In this document: piece after piece, positions 20,686 through 31,175 of the stretch
Position numbering within the stretch: position 1 is the first letter of the stretch
Layout: every line of letters begins with the position of its first letter
Source: Lepidodermella squamata
Lineage: Eukaryota; Gastrotricha
Reading direction: 5' to 3'
DNA: 64,000 nucleotides
Assembly (NCBI GenBank): GCA_047495785.1
Contig: JBLDXI010000003.1
Location: 4,216,001 to 4,280,000, forward strand
Program-made: the position numbers and the translations under genes
Notes under the pieces: generated by a model
The model's database searches: none
Seen by the model: only the letters and a program-made list of their open reading frames with translations
Told to the model about the DNA's origin: nothing

Positions 20686-23326
20686 TCAATCACCGAGCAG
20701 TTTTTCCACGTCACCAGGAAAATCACAAAGTGTCTTGATATCCGAGTTTGAAATAAGCATCGCCAAATCAGGCGACGCAGGCGCGTGATTGAACAAATCT
20801 GAAAAACCCATTTCTGATCGACAAATGAAATGAAAATTGACCAAATGACCAAGTACCTGAGACTTCATCGACGCAGAAATTCGTAACAAAATTGTGGTGG
20901 TGGCGCGAAAATGACAGAAATTCCATGCGCTCTCGTTCACGGCGCAGCTTTAACAGCAAAAAGCGACGCATCAACTTAGCATGAACCCTCGCTGCCAAAT
21001 TGAGCCTGGGCGCCAAAAATTTGACTTTGCCACCCGCGGCATATCGCTTATCGATCTGCCGCATGTCGTGCAAAAATGGCGGAGGTAGATTGTTGATATC
21101 CGAACTCGGTTGCTTGTTCGAGTCTGGATAGTGGTTGTAGCGCGATCGATGCCGCTTCAGGTCGCCGGGTCGGAAAAATCGCGATGGGCATACACCACAC
21201 GCCAAAGAGCTCAGCGGATCAGCTTCGGTTGGCTCTCGCCTTTCGAAAGCATTTTCATCGCCGTGTCGACGCAACGCGTGCTTCTTCATGTCAGTGTAAC
21301 GATCAGTGCGATAAGGGCAGTGTTTGCAAATGCACTGAAGATTCGAGTTTGAGGTAGCTGAAGTCGGTCGAGAGGAATTGGACGAGCTTGAAATTACAGA
21401 AATCGCGTCGTGCATTATCGGTTTTTGCTGCAGCTGGTCATTCAGGTGAAACGAGGCTAAATGGGTCAGTAAGTCGAATTGCTGCGATGTCACGAACCCG
21501 CAGTCTGTGAAGTGACACGTGTTCACCGCTGTGTTCTCAGACCTCGGAAAATGAGCATGTGCATAATGAACAGCCAGCTGCAGGTAGTCTTTCGCCGTTT
21601 CCTGGCACGACGGACACTTAGCAACGGAACCGCGTTTACACGCATAGGCACTACTATCGGGTCGAAAATGGTGTTTCCGGCCGAGGTGTATCATCAGACT
21701 GCGAAAAATACCGGTCGAAAACTCGCCGCATTTCGGGCAATGCAGCTTGAAACTACTGCTGTCGTCCCCAGCAATAGGCTTCTCCTCGGCATTTTCCGCA
21801 TCGCTGCCAGCAGATATATTACTAACGTTCAAATCCTCGCCTTCTTCAACAGTCGCGAGAGTTCGTCGAATGTTCGACCGCAAAATCCGGCCGGTTTGAT
21901 TTTTGTAATTCTCAAACATGGTGTTAGACACCTGAAGACCGTCAATCATTTTGACAGGAGGAGGACTGGTCTCCACTCCCGTCAGCTGGTTCATCACCCT
22001 TTGTGCTAAATGCGCGATTTCAGTAGGATTTAAATCTTCGTTACGGTGTATTGCCGAGATGAAACTTCCGAGAGATTCAACCAGCAGTTTTGTCTGATCG
22101 TTAGATAACGACCCGCAATTACTGTGACTGTCGCATTCGTCATCAACAGCGCTAAAACTGAGATCGGCATCAATTCCATGAATCGTTTTCAGAGTTATCA
22201 ACTCCTTCGCCATAGCGGAATTTTTCTTCTGGTAAGTGGCAAGCTGGCTTTCAGCATTGTTAACCCGCTTCTTCAGCTGAGCCAACTCTTGCCGTAACGA
22301 CGCTAGTGTCGCCTCGCTTTTACAGCGTTCGCCGTCACGGGTTTTCGTTTCGTTGAGCAATTTTTCCCGAACACTTTTCAGCTCAGCTTTCAGTATGGCC
22401 TCGGCTCTTTTTGATAGCGACAGCTCTTTACGGAGCCTTTCCACCGCTGAGCCGTCGTGCGAGGCCGAAGATGTTTCGCTGCCTAATAGGCACTCCTTAA
22501 CAGCCGCGAATACATTAGGGCTCGCGCGGCTAGAAGCAAGTTTTCGCGCTCGTTTCTTCTTAATAGCCGAAACAAGACTGGGCGATGTTTTAATTGAACG
22601 CTTGGAAGGCGATGACGATTTCAACGGTTTCAAGTCAGCACCATCTAACAGTGCTTTTTTCAACCTCGGCTTTTTCAGGTTTTTTGCTGCTGGTTGCGGT
22701 TCAGGCATCACCTCCGATGACTCATTCGGAGGTAGTTCAACTATTTCTACCACGCCATCCTTCAATTGCGGCTTATTTAGCGGAGGGATCAGCGTGGATG
22801 TAAACTGATCCGGGTCGGAGGCTGAGTGCTCAGTTAACGTTGAAATAGGCGGCAGCTGTGGTCGAGGATTGAATAGGCTATTTGAGGCACGATTAGATGA
22901 TGATCTAGACTGAACGATTACGACAGGGTTAGCCGTTTTCACCGGCTCTTGTACAACAATTATTCTGGAGTTGCAAGTTGGAACACTTTGTGAGTATTGG
23001 GAAGGATTCATTTGAGCTCTGAAAATTTGCTGCTGTTGCTGAGGTAAAACCGATCTCGTAGGAGCTGATTGCTGCTGAACGGGCACTTGATTCAAAGGCA
23101 TACCATACGGGTATCGAAACGTCGGCTGCGGGACTATCGGACCATTATTTGATATCGCTGGGCCGGAAGTGGAGATTAAATTTGAAGAACTCGTTGAGCT
23201 TGAGGCAGCGAGATTGACCGGTCGCAGCAGACCGATCGATGTCTTGAGCAGTTCGTTGATCGGCGGCAACTTTGATTGCTGCAGCAACATGGGAAGCTGC
23301 TTGCTCCCACCGCTGTTCACACTCAT
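20686..23326 (-). CDS. C2H2 zinc-finger/coiled-coil nuclear protein
   Basis: Exons 23326-20857 and 20813-20686 give 865 residues. The N-terminal third is Ser/Pro/Gln-rich, with basic patches (about 215-265, KKKRARK) that look like nuclear localisation signals. Residues about 293-380 form a coiled coil. Zinc-finger-like units lie at about 529-553, 571-592, 604-627, 665-688 and 709-732; the last two (CKHCPYRTDRYTDMKKHALR; CGVCPSRFFRPGDLKRHR) are standard fingers, while the earlier ones have looser spacing. The C-terminal exon is acidic/hydrophobic (DLFNHAPASPDLAMLI), like an activation segment. It is likely a DNA-binding regulator, but I recognise no specific orthologue. It is the last gene of a four-gene same-strand chain, 113 nt after the CUSTOS-like stop. 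Confidence 0.85.
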
Positions 23327-23439
23327 TTTTCAAGTAAACATTTCTAAACCCTACAAAACATAAAATCACTTGAAATTTGAGCAATGAACTTCTGGCAAAA
23401 TAAAATAATATCGAGAAAGCGCAACAACAACAAGATTGA

Positions 23440-24025
23440 CTACTTGGTGAACGGGTCGACTGTGACGACACAAGCTAGAACATCAGCGCTCAACTTTTTC
23501 TTCGACTTCTCAGGCTTCTCATCCTCAGACGAAGAAGATGACGATGACGATGCATCTTTTTGGCGCTTCAGCTTCAATTCTTTAGCGCGCTTGTTATGAG
23601 CCTCTGTTTGCTTAACCAAGTCTGTCTTCTTACTCTCGAATTCGGCTTCTGTCGACGGTAGAGGGACTTTCGAACTAGAGAGTAGATGCATTTCAGCGGG
23701 CGGATGTAGGAAACCTTTCAGTTTCTTCGACTGCATAGGCAGCGTTTCATCGTCAGATTTTTCACAGAACTCCAGCTCACTACGCGACAGAAAGCCAAAT
23801 GACATCGAAACCGAGTGAACTTATCGATCAATACCTATCGAGATAGCTGAAGAGCTTTTTGGCGAGAAATTTCTTCTGCTCAGCATCTTCATCCTTCGTT
23901 TCGTCCACAGGCTTGATTTCCGGCTTTTTGGAGCCACAAAACGCCGGATCTACCGCACTAGCGAATTTCGCACGGTCTTCATCTTCGCTAGATGAATCCG
24001 AAGAACTTTTCGCCTTTTTCGGCAT
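23440..24025 (-). CDS. CUSTOS (C12orf43)-like nuclear protein
   Basis: Exons 24025-23835 and 23779-23440 give 176 residues. The N-terminal half, EDEDRAKFASAVDPAF then EQKKFLAKKLFSYLDSELEF, parallels human CUSTOS (ELARCREAAMPAW; FRAHVAKKLGALLDSF). The rest has a KGFLHPPAEMHLL segment, a Lys/Glu helix and a Ser/acidic/Lys tail as in that family. CUSTOS is a nuclear-envelope regulator of Wnt signalling in vertebrates; transfer of that role is uncertain. It lies 91 nt downstream of MED21 with a TTTAG acceptor about 11 nt before the ATG. The similarity is short, so other small acidic nuclear proteins remain possible. Confidence 0.6.
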
Positions 24026-24116
24026 TATAACTTGTCTAAACAGCCAAAAAGACGAAATTCTAGTAAGTTCGGTTGTTTTCTTCCGACAGTATACGAATTA
24101 GTAAAAATGGAATAAT

Positions 24117-24610
24117 TTAGGCTTCGACATCTTCGTCGTCTTCGCCTTTCAGATGAGCATGGACTTTGCGCGTTTCAATAATGGCAGTAGCAGTTAAGTG
24201 GAGCAATTCACGAATTCTTCCAAGCAACTGATCGCCACGATCGGTGACTTGCCGCAACTTCTCAGCCGTTTGCAAGCCTTCAGAATTAGCAGCTGTCAAT
24301 GTACGACCCTGCAGCTCAGGGGTGAGATCATCGCTAGGTAGGGCATCGATCAGAGTTTCGATATCTCGAGAAGATCTAGCGATCAACTGGCCGAAAAGCG
24401 CAGCCAAATCTACCAGCATAATACCGAAATAGCCATTGAAGATATTGAAAACTGAAGTTACATACCGTCATTTTGCTGTTGAGCCGCATCGCCTAACGCA
24501 CCCGTTTCTCCAACAGCACGAGCTGATTGTTGAAGAACTCCAATCGCATTGCACATATGTTCGGCAAGCTCATTCATTTTGAATTGAAGCTGAGAAATTC
24601 GATCCGCCAT
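24117..24610 (-). CDS. MED21: MED21, Mediator middle-module subunit
   Basis: Exons 24610-24466 and 24409-24117 give 145 residues (human 144). The N-terminus MADRISQLQFKMNELAEHMC then NAIGVLQQSA matches MED21 closely, followed by LIARSSRDIETLIDALPSDD and a long helix (RGDQLLGRIRELL). The protein pairs with MED7 in the hinge of the Mediator complex, which bridges activators and RNA polymerase II. It lies 130 nt downstream of cyclin C, another Mediator subunit, and 91 nt upstream of the CUSTOS-like gene. Confidence 0.92.
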
Positions 24611-24740
24611 CTCAAGCGAAGATTTAATAAATCACCTAATTAACAGAGACGATGCGATTTTAAAACCCCTTTTCGCCTTCAACTGGCTTTGTCAGTTTCT
24701 TATAAAATGTGGACAAAATTTCTATTAATAAATGTGAATG

Positions 24741-25752
24741 TCATTGAAACAGATCATGCACCATGCTTCTTTGAGGTTGCTGCTGTTGTGAGTGGTGATG
24801 CTGCTGCGACTGCTGTTGCGACGACGAGTGCTGCTGCTGTTGCGGTTGGTGGTGACCGCCAGATGACTGCGAAGATGGAGTTGCCGAGGGTTGTTGCCGC
24901 GGTTTTGGTTGTTTCGTCGTGATCAATTGCACGATTTCAGGGCTGCGGTCGTCAAACGGCCGCCACAAAGTTTCAAAATTATGACATATCATTTTAGTGA
25001 TTTCGAGGATGTTATCCAAGTCAACGGCCAGCTCCGCAAACCAGTCGCGGTGTCGGCAATTATCGCAAACCAGGGCACAGGCGGCGTGCAGGCACGAAAT
25101 TGCGATCATGAAAGGCGGAAATAACAGTGAGATATCTGAGCGAATGCATTCACTGGCAAGGCGCCAAGCTGTGTCAATCTGTCAAAGTTAATCAAGCTCA
25201 TTTGAAATGTTAAGGTAGACTTCTCAAACTAACGAATTCCTGATTCGTATTAACACCCATATCGGCTGCGTAGGTCAGCAGAGGCCGATAAGGATGATAG
25301 ACGATGAGGCAACAATCCATCGCCTCCAACAGGTAGAATTCACATGTGCCTAGTTGCTGAGCAGTGTACGGGAAATTCGGCCAAATATGCTTGTAGTTCT
25401 GCGCCACTACGTTATTCGCCGAATTAACCATCCTCGAGGCGGCATACAAGCAGAATTCTTCAACTTTGGCGGCAAGGCAGAGAGCCGTCACCGAAAGTAG
25501 GAGAGGGTCGATCGATCGAAGCGGGTGCACGCAGTAGAAGCGGCGTAGGTAAACTTGGGCAGTGGCAGCCACTTGCTGGCGCATGTTCATTTGTTTCGCG
25601 AGGCTTTGAATAAATAACGAGTACAGATATAAAATCTTGTGATAGTCTTCTTCGCCCAACATCGTCACATCGTGCTGGCGAAGACGCAGTAGGTCGTTTT
25701 TATCAAACAACCACTGCTGGTAGTGCGAGCTTGTCCAGAAGTTGGCAGACAT
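24741..25752 (-). CDS. CCNC: Cyclin C, Mediator kinase-module cyclin
   Basis: Partner of CDK8 in the Mediator kinase module. Exons 25752-25234 and 25178-24741 give 318 residues (human 283). The N-terminus MSANFWTSSHYQQWLFDK is the cyclin C signature; two cyclin boxes follow (TAQVYLRRFYC; LAAKVEEF; LEAMDCCLIVYHPYRPL; FPPFMIAISCLHAACAL). The phase-0 junction NQEF|IDTAWRL restores the usual second-box start. The C-terminal about 60 residues are Gln/His/Ser-rich, unlike the short human tail. First gene of a chain with MED21, CUSTOS-like and the zinc-finger gene; a TTTTAG acceptor lies about 16 nt before the ATG. Confidence 0.93.
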
Positions 25753-26360
25753 TTGGTTTAAAACTCCTAAAATTGAAAGAAAAATCGGAGCGGATTATGC
25801 AAATTCTCGTAGTTCTTTTCTGTGCTTTCGAAGGACAAATATAGATATTATTCGATAATATAAATTATAGGCAGGCGCTCAATGGGACAAGTGACACGCA
25901 AGCTCAAAAGCAGCTCAATTGCACGTGACTGACAAAAATACGACGTGATGAGCCAACGCAGGGTTCTGACACCAGAAAGAAACACAAGAGAAGCGAACAT
26001 TGTAGGAGTACAGATCGTCATGTATTTTGTTTTGTTTACAGGAACTCGGTGGTAATTAATATGTACACACGCGGGTGAAATTTACAAAATCTTCAAGGTT
26101 GATCTAAAATCGTCTCATTTTGAGTAAGCCATCAGTTGTTTCTGTTTGCACCAGTCTGTTACAAGCGAAAAGAATAAAACTATACTGTTAACGGCCTAAG
26201 ATGCATAATGCATAATCATAGCAAAAGACAAACTTCTTCATAGAAAATTACAACAATTCATTAAATAGTTTGTATCCGTTGCAATGGAAGACCCACAAGT
26301 TTCAGATGAATGCCTCGTGGAAGCAAAAACTCAAGAATACAAATATCAGACAACATAATA
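25753..26360. other. Intergenic between amphiphysin and cyclin C
   Basis: No exon seen. The 608-nt length contrasts with the 91-130 nt gaps inside the cyclin C chain, consistent with a real promoter here. Confidence 0.5.
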
Positions 26361-28084
26361 TCAGAGTGGTTTGGTGTGATTTTCGGGAAATACTCCGCAC
26401 TTCCCGTCACTTTCCCGCCGGCCTCTCAGCCAGCCATCCTCGGCGTCCTCGTCTGAAAGCCATGGGAGCACCTCGATGATATCGCCTTTCTCGAAGGCCA
26501 ATTCATCTTCTTCGATTGCAACGTACTTGTGTGATGCTCGCACCTTTCGAATAACAGTTTCCTGCGCTGGAGGTTCAACAACTTTGGCGACATGTGGTAC
26601 TTTCGGACTCCGCTCCGGGGCGACGGCGGATTCAGAAGAATCGCGCTTACCGTCAGTAGAATTTGAAGGTGATCGACTCTTGTCATTTCCACTCGCAGAA
26701 TGACCCTCTTGTACTGATTTCTCCATCTCGCTCGATTCGCTTTCAGATTCATCTGAGAGAAAAGGATTACCCGGTGAATCGTCAACACCAGAAGCCTCAG
26801 GCAGTTCAACTAAGTAATGAATACGCGATATTGAGGAAATACAGAGGTAAACGTGAATTTACGCTTCGATATGCGAGGTGGTTTTGAAGGCGCAGTTGGT
26901 GTTGCCGTAGTCGAGTTAGTCGTTGGAGCAGGTGAATGCCTGAAAGTTCAACGATCATCACTAATCGGTCAATTAAAAGTTTAATTACTGAGCCGGAGTT
27001 GGCGCCGCGCTTTTGCGAACTTCGCTATTGCTTAGAGTCGATGACGCCGAATGGGGAATGGTGATACGATGCCGTGGTGTAGGTGATTCTTTGATAGTTT
27101 CTGATCTCGGAATAGCCGGGTATAGTGAACCTGGTGTAGTCGTCGGCGCCGACTCGGAAAACGGATTTGAAGTGTCTGAATTCAACCTAGCAGGTTTGGG
27201 CTTGTGGTCATCAATGGCGTTGGGGCCATCAAATTTGACAACAGCTTTTTTCAAGTATTCTAATAGCTCGCCGTAACACGCCTTGTCCGTTTTAGCAAGG
27301 CTGCCAATATTTCGCTGATAGAACATCACTCGACTCTCGTAAAATTCAGGTAATTCAGCTAATAATTCACTGTCAAGCTTTTCGAACTCGGATTTTCTGG
27401 CCTTGTAATCGATGTCAGCCTGTAATAATTCGAGATTTGAAAACAGAAAAATGACATTTTTAAGGAAAATATACCAAGGCGATTTTGCCAGGGTCCGGCT
27501 TCTTAGCTTGTTGCTTAGCCTCAAGATCTTTCTTTGCAGCTTCGTATTCATCGCGCTTCTTTCTCCGATGACTGATTTTCTTTTTCAATTCTTCGAAACG
27601 GGCGAGGTAATTTCTCTGCTCTTCGACCAACTTCGCAAAAGCAGTTTTGTAATTGTTCCATTCGATAGAGGCGCCACGGAGATATTCTTTCAATTCGTAG
27701 GACGCAACCCAGTCGGTTTCATAGGTTTGCTCGACTATGCTATGAAGCTTCTCTTGACAATCAACCATATCTTCACGAAAAAAATGATTGATGAATAGAC
27801 CGACACGATAACACGAGGAAAGCCAATTTACCTTTCAGGCATTCTTCGTACTTCTGAAAAATTAGGTTATATTGCAACGCGATGGCTCGCTGTCTCTTGA
27901 AATGCTCTTTGTGATCGAGAAACTTAGGATCATCCTCTTTCTTCTTGAATAAATTGCCAAACTTTCCGAACTATAAACGATACTTATAGAACATGCTATC
28001 TCAAATCTTTTCGCAATAACTTACCCCGTCGTTTATTTTCTTGAATGGATTTTTCTCGTGTTTCTCTTTTTTGTCCTCGGCCAT
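26361..28084 (-). CDS. Amphiphysin/BIN1 (N-BAR plus SH3)
   Basis: Membrane-curving protein of endocytosis and T-tubule/recycling endosome formation. Exons 28084-28025, 27970-27832, 27770-27475, 27419-26989, 26939-26863 and 26809-26361 give 483 residues. The N-BAR domain covers about 1-245 (KNPFKKINDG, FGNLFKKKEDDPKF, YELKEYLRGASIEWNNY, ELPEFYESRVMFYQRNIGSL). A Ser/Pro/Thr-rich linker follows with PSKPPR and NPF motifs (EH-domain/adaptor ligands: NPFSES, NPFLSD). The C-terminal SH3 (about 418-483) has the ALYDY-equivalent ASHKYVAIEEDEL, GWLRGRR and GVFPENHTKPL. All introns are 50-60 nt or slightly longer. It lies 99 nt downstream of PHPT1 with a TTTTTAG acceptor 24 nt before its ATG. Confidence 0.92.
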
Positions 28085-28183
28085 GAAATTGCAACAAAAA
28101 TAATTATTCTAAAAACTGAATTTTGAATGAGAGCAGACAGATTTACTGAACGATGAGAGAGCAAAAGAGAAAACATCGAGTAA

Positions 28184-28582
28184 TCAATATCCGTCATTGC
28201 TCCATGACACCGACAACCCTGGATACTGTCGCTTAATAATCCTTTCAGTTATAGTATGGTCCGCTCGTCCGAAACCTTGAGAGTAGCCATAAATAAATAT
28301 CGATTTGCCATCACGGCGAATGCGTCCACCCCCGATGCATTCGTGATGTAACTTGGGTAATTTAAGCTTTGAAACCTCAAATTCGAAAACGTCGTATATA
28401 TCAGCGTGATAGTCACATCTTGCGTATCCGCGCACGCAGTATTTCATTTCTCCGCTTTCGACGTCCACCACTTTGATCAAAATATATTTGAACGTCCCAG
28501 TTTCGTCCAAATCAACACAGGCTATGGCTTTTAGCTTCTCATTGTCGATGTTTTCTCGCGCGTTCATGACAGCAGCCAACAT
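28184..28582 (-). CDS. PHPT1: Phosphohistidine phosphatase PHPT1 (Janus family)
   Basis: Removes phosphate from histidine (and lysine) residues of proteins. Single exon, 132 residues (human 125). Conserved blocks: GTFKYILIKV, VRGYARCDYHADIYD with the catalytic histidine (H59), HECIGGGRI, IFIYGYSQGFGRADH and the C-terminal SWSNDGY, identical in style to human WANDGY. A TTACAG acceptor lies about 25 nt upstream of the first ATG; a second ATG six codons in could also serve. Followed after 99 nt by amphiphysin. Confidence 0.93.
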   Translation of the reverse strand: MLAAVMNARENIDNEKLKAIACVDLDETGTFKYILIKVVDVESGEMKYCVRGYARCDYHADIYDVFEFEVSKLKLPKLHHECIGGGRIRRDGKSIFIYGYSQGFGRADHTITERIIKRQYPGLSVSWSNDGY

Positions 28583-29622
28583 AGAAAGGAATAATAATAA
28601 ATAACCTGTAAAGTGATGACTGACAATTAGCCTGAAAAAATCTCCAGCGACTGAAATACTGCGATTGAAAATTTAGAAATGCAATGCGATTATTAGGCGT
28701 CAGGTCATGCATGAAGACAGACCTAAGACATTTGTTCAGTGTAATTTTTTCTTTAATGACAACTGAAAACTGAAAACACCAAATTCTAATTAACAAACAA
28801 ATAACAACAAGCGGGGGCAAGTGGAAGGATGGCGTAATACAAATGGATAATGGGTGGATTGATGAATAACCCTGTCACAATTTCAGCAGAATTGGTGGAG
28901 GAGATAAGGTTTGATCGCGAAAACATTACGCATAGCTTTGGCGGCGACCGTCGTAGTTCTTGAAAAATTCCGACTGACCCGGTCAATTGAATTTGACTTA
29001 ATTATTTTCTAAACAATGTGATTCAAATTCAAATTATTTTTTTGAGGTGAAAATAATAATTTCCGAAAATGCCGGCAATTTAATTTTTCTGGAATTCTGG
29101 AAAAGTTTTTGATCGAAAAAAGCGAAAATAAAAGCTTTTTTCTTCTTGACAAGTTCCAAACTTCGGTTTGCTTACCACCAATCACCCAATACTGTATGCC
29201 GCACACCGTAGTTATATCTGGTTTAAGTTTCGTGTAAGAAACAGTTTTAATTGTACTTTGTATCGCGCGTTTCAAAACTGAAATAGGCCACAAGATTAAC
29301 CATCGCCCATCGGCTCAACAATCATCGAACGTCTTGTTCAGAACTGCTCAGAACTTAATCCGGAGCTTTTTATCAGAATATGCTTATACTACTTTGAATC
29401 ATAACCTCGTTTAGAAAAATTACGTAGCGTACCAGGTACCAGCGCTGGTTTTCTTCATTCTTCAGTACTGATTCTCAGGGGATTAGAATCAGATCCTTAT
29501 TCATTTGGGCCTTTAGACGATTTAAGCCGCTCGAGCTTGAGCACTTTTGGGTTAATGTTCTAATTTATTTCATATTTAGATTCACTGATCAATCTCGGTT
29601 TTGTTATTATTTTGCAAATTTT
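28583..29622. other. Divergent intergenic between PHPT1 (minus) and the plus-strand chain
   Basis: About 1 kb, AT-rich, without splice-supported exons. It must hold promoters for both PHPT1 (leftward) and the 29623 gene (rightward). Confidence 0.5.
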
Positions 29623-29982
29623 ATGAGTTCTATACCTGCGACTCCTGCTGCTCCCCAGCAACCTGCGACTCCACAGCAAGCTACCGAAACTACTATCACC
29701 CCGGCTGTTGCCGCAGCATCTCAACAGCTTCCCCCTGTTTCAGCGTCAAATATTCTTTTCAATCAACAGCCTTCCTTTGTCGATCCCAATTTTGCTAGTC
29801 CACAGCAACACGCGACCAAATACGCTCAACTTTTGGCTGTTATAGAAGAACTAGGTAAAGACGTGCGTCCTGCTTACGCTACGAGTAAAGCCGCATCTGA
29901 GCGTCTAAAGCGAAATATTCAAGTTGCTAGAACTCTGGTTCGTGAGTGTCTTCTTGAAGTGGACCGAACTGTCAGAAAGTAA
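29623..29982 (+). CDS. Small helical protein, possibly Mediator (MED29-like)
   Basis: Single exon, 119 residues. The first 60 residues are Pro/Gln/Ala/Thr-rich; the rest is one predicted helical block ([20 protein letters not shown], then [20 protein letters not shown]). The layout resembles MED29 and other small Mediator subunits, but similarity is too weak to name it. A TATTTAG acceptor lies about 43 nt upstream of the ATG. Notable: its TAA (29980-29982) is followed directly by the ATG of DPH7 (29983), so both must share a transcript or be separated by alternative processing. Confidence 0.7.
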   Translation: MSSIPATPAAPQQPATPQQATETTITPAVAAASQQLPPVSASNILFNQQPSFVDPNFASPQQHATKYAQLLAVIEELGKDVRPAYATSKAASERLKRNIQVARTLVRECLLEVDRTVRK

Positions 29983-31014
29983 ATGAAAACTGTGTGGGAA
30001 AGTGAATGGCCGCTTGATGCTGTTTCGGCACGTGTGAACACTTCTACTGGTAATATATTAGTTGCAGCGGCCGCGTATAGATATGAATCCACTTCTAATA
30101 TTCGAGCTGGCGGTGTTCTGTTATATGACTTGGACGTTACGTCGTCTCCATCTCCTCGACTGTCGCAATCGGCCTGTATGATGGGTGCGGGTGTTTACGA
30201 CTGCAGCTGGTTGAATGATAGCAATCATCTGGTAGTCACGTTAGCAAGCGGTGATTTCCTCCTCCTAAATTGTGGCTCTGGTAACTGTATTGCTCCAATA
30301 TCGAAGCTGAAGTTGACAGATTCAGCTGTGTTGACAAATATTGCTTTCAGCGAGAATACCAACGTGTTTTCTTGCGGCGATCACAGTGGCTCTGCTTACC
30401 TGATCGAAAGAATGCAATCTGGTCTATACATGCGAGCTACTTGGCGTGCTCACAAGGATGCGCCGACATGGTCGATCGCCTTCGACAACGAGCGTAATTT
30501 GGTCTACTCTTGCGGCGATGATAGCATGATTTTCGCATGGGATTTGCGGGAAATATCCCCCAACTGCTCATCAGCATGGAGTTTGTCTGGTCATGACGCC
30601 GGTGTTTGTGCTGTGATGCCGATTTCTGGCACAAATATGCTTATTTCTGGCTCGTACGATGAGACAATCCGTGTTTGGGATCTGCGTTATCACGGCGCTG
30701 GCACTTACCCTGTCGATACGCTTAATCTTGGCTGTGGCATATGGAAAATAAAGAAGAGAAAAGTGAACAACTTTTGCTATACTTTGCTGAATGCGTGCCT
30801 TGAAGGTGGAGTAGCTATCGCTGGGCTTGACTGCAGTGTGGGGAAATTGCATCTTCTCAAAAATAACGCCGATCCTGATTGGCAATGCACCAGCGATACA
30901 GACAGCAGCCAATTGGTGTATGGAGTTGACTACACGCCAAATGAATCTTACTTCGTCGCATCGACGCACAGTTCGAAAAACGGCACGGGCCGCCTGCAAT
31001 TATATTCCGTTTGA
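29983..31014 (+). CDS. DPH7: DPH7/WDR85, diphthine methyltransferase
   Basis: WD40 enzyme that demethylates diphthine methyl ester on elongation factor 2, allowing the final amidation step of diphthamide synthesis. Single exon, 343 residues. WD repeats are visible at HKDAPTWSIAF...DDSMIFAWDLR and SGHDAGVCAVM...GSYDETIRVWDLR; the latter GSYDETIRxWDxR block, followed by GCGIWKIK and a C-terminal VYGVDYTP, is the DPH7 signature. The start ATG touches the upstream stop codon with no intervening base. Downstream, 161 nt separate it from AHA1. Confidence 0.88.
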   Translation: MKTVWESEWPLDAVSARVNTSTGNILVAAAAYRYESTSNIRAGGVLLYDLDVTSSPSPRLSQSACMMGAGVYDCSWLNDSNHLVVTLASGDFLLLNCGSGNCIAPISKLKLTDSAVLTNIAFSENTNVFSCGDHSGSAYLIERMQSGLYMRATWRAHKDAPTWSIAFDNERNLVYSCGDDSMIFAWDLREISPNCSSAWSLSGHDAGVCAVMPISGTNMLISGSYDETIRVWDLRYHGAGTYPVDTLNLGCGIWKIKKRKVNNFCYTLLNACLEGGVAIAGLDCSVGKLHLLKNNADPDWQCTSDTDSSQLVYGVDYTPNESYFVASTHSSKNGTGRLQLYSV

Positions 31015-31175
31015 TTTGTGTCATTTGCTCAAACAAGCTTTAAGCTGCATTTTTATGTCTCTTTGTCGTTTGATGTATCTGGGGTTTAAACCCGCGACTT
31101 TTTGGTTACAATAACATGGTGTCTTCGACAAGTCATGCTCTTTATTTAATTTTTAGATTTTTTAAATCTGAAAGC

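Noticed and set aside
31075-31105. GGGTTTAAACCC, B-box-like palindrome
   Set aside because: Cannot be folded into a tRNA with its flanks; lies in the DPH7-AHA1 gap.
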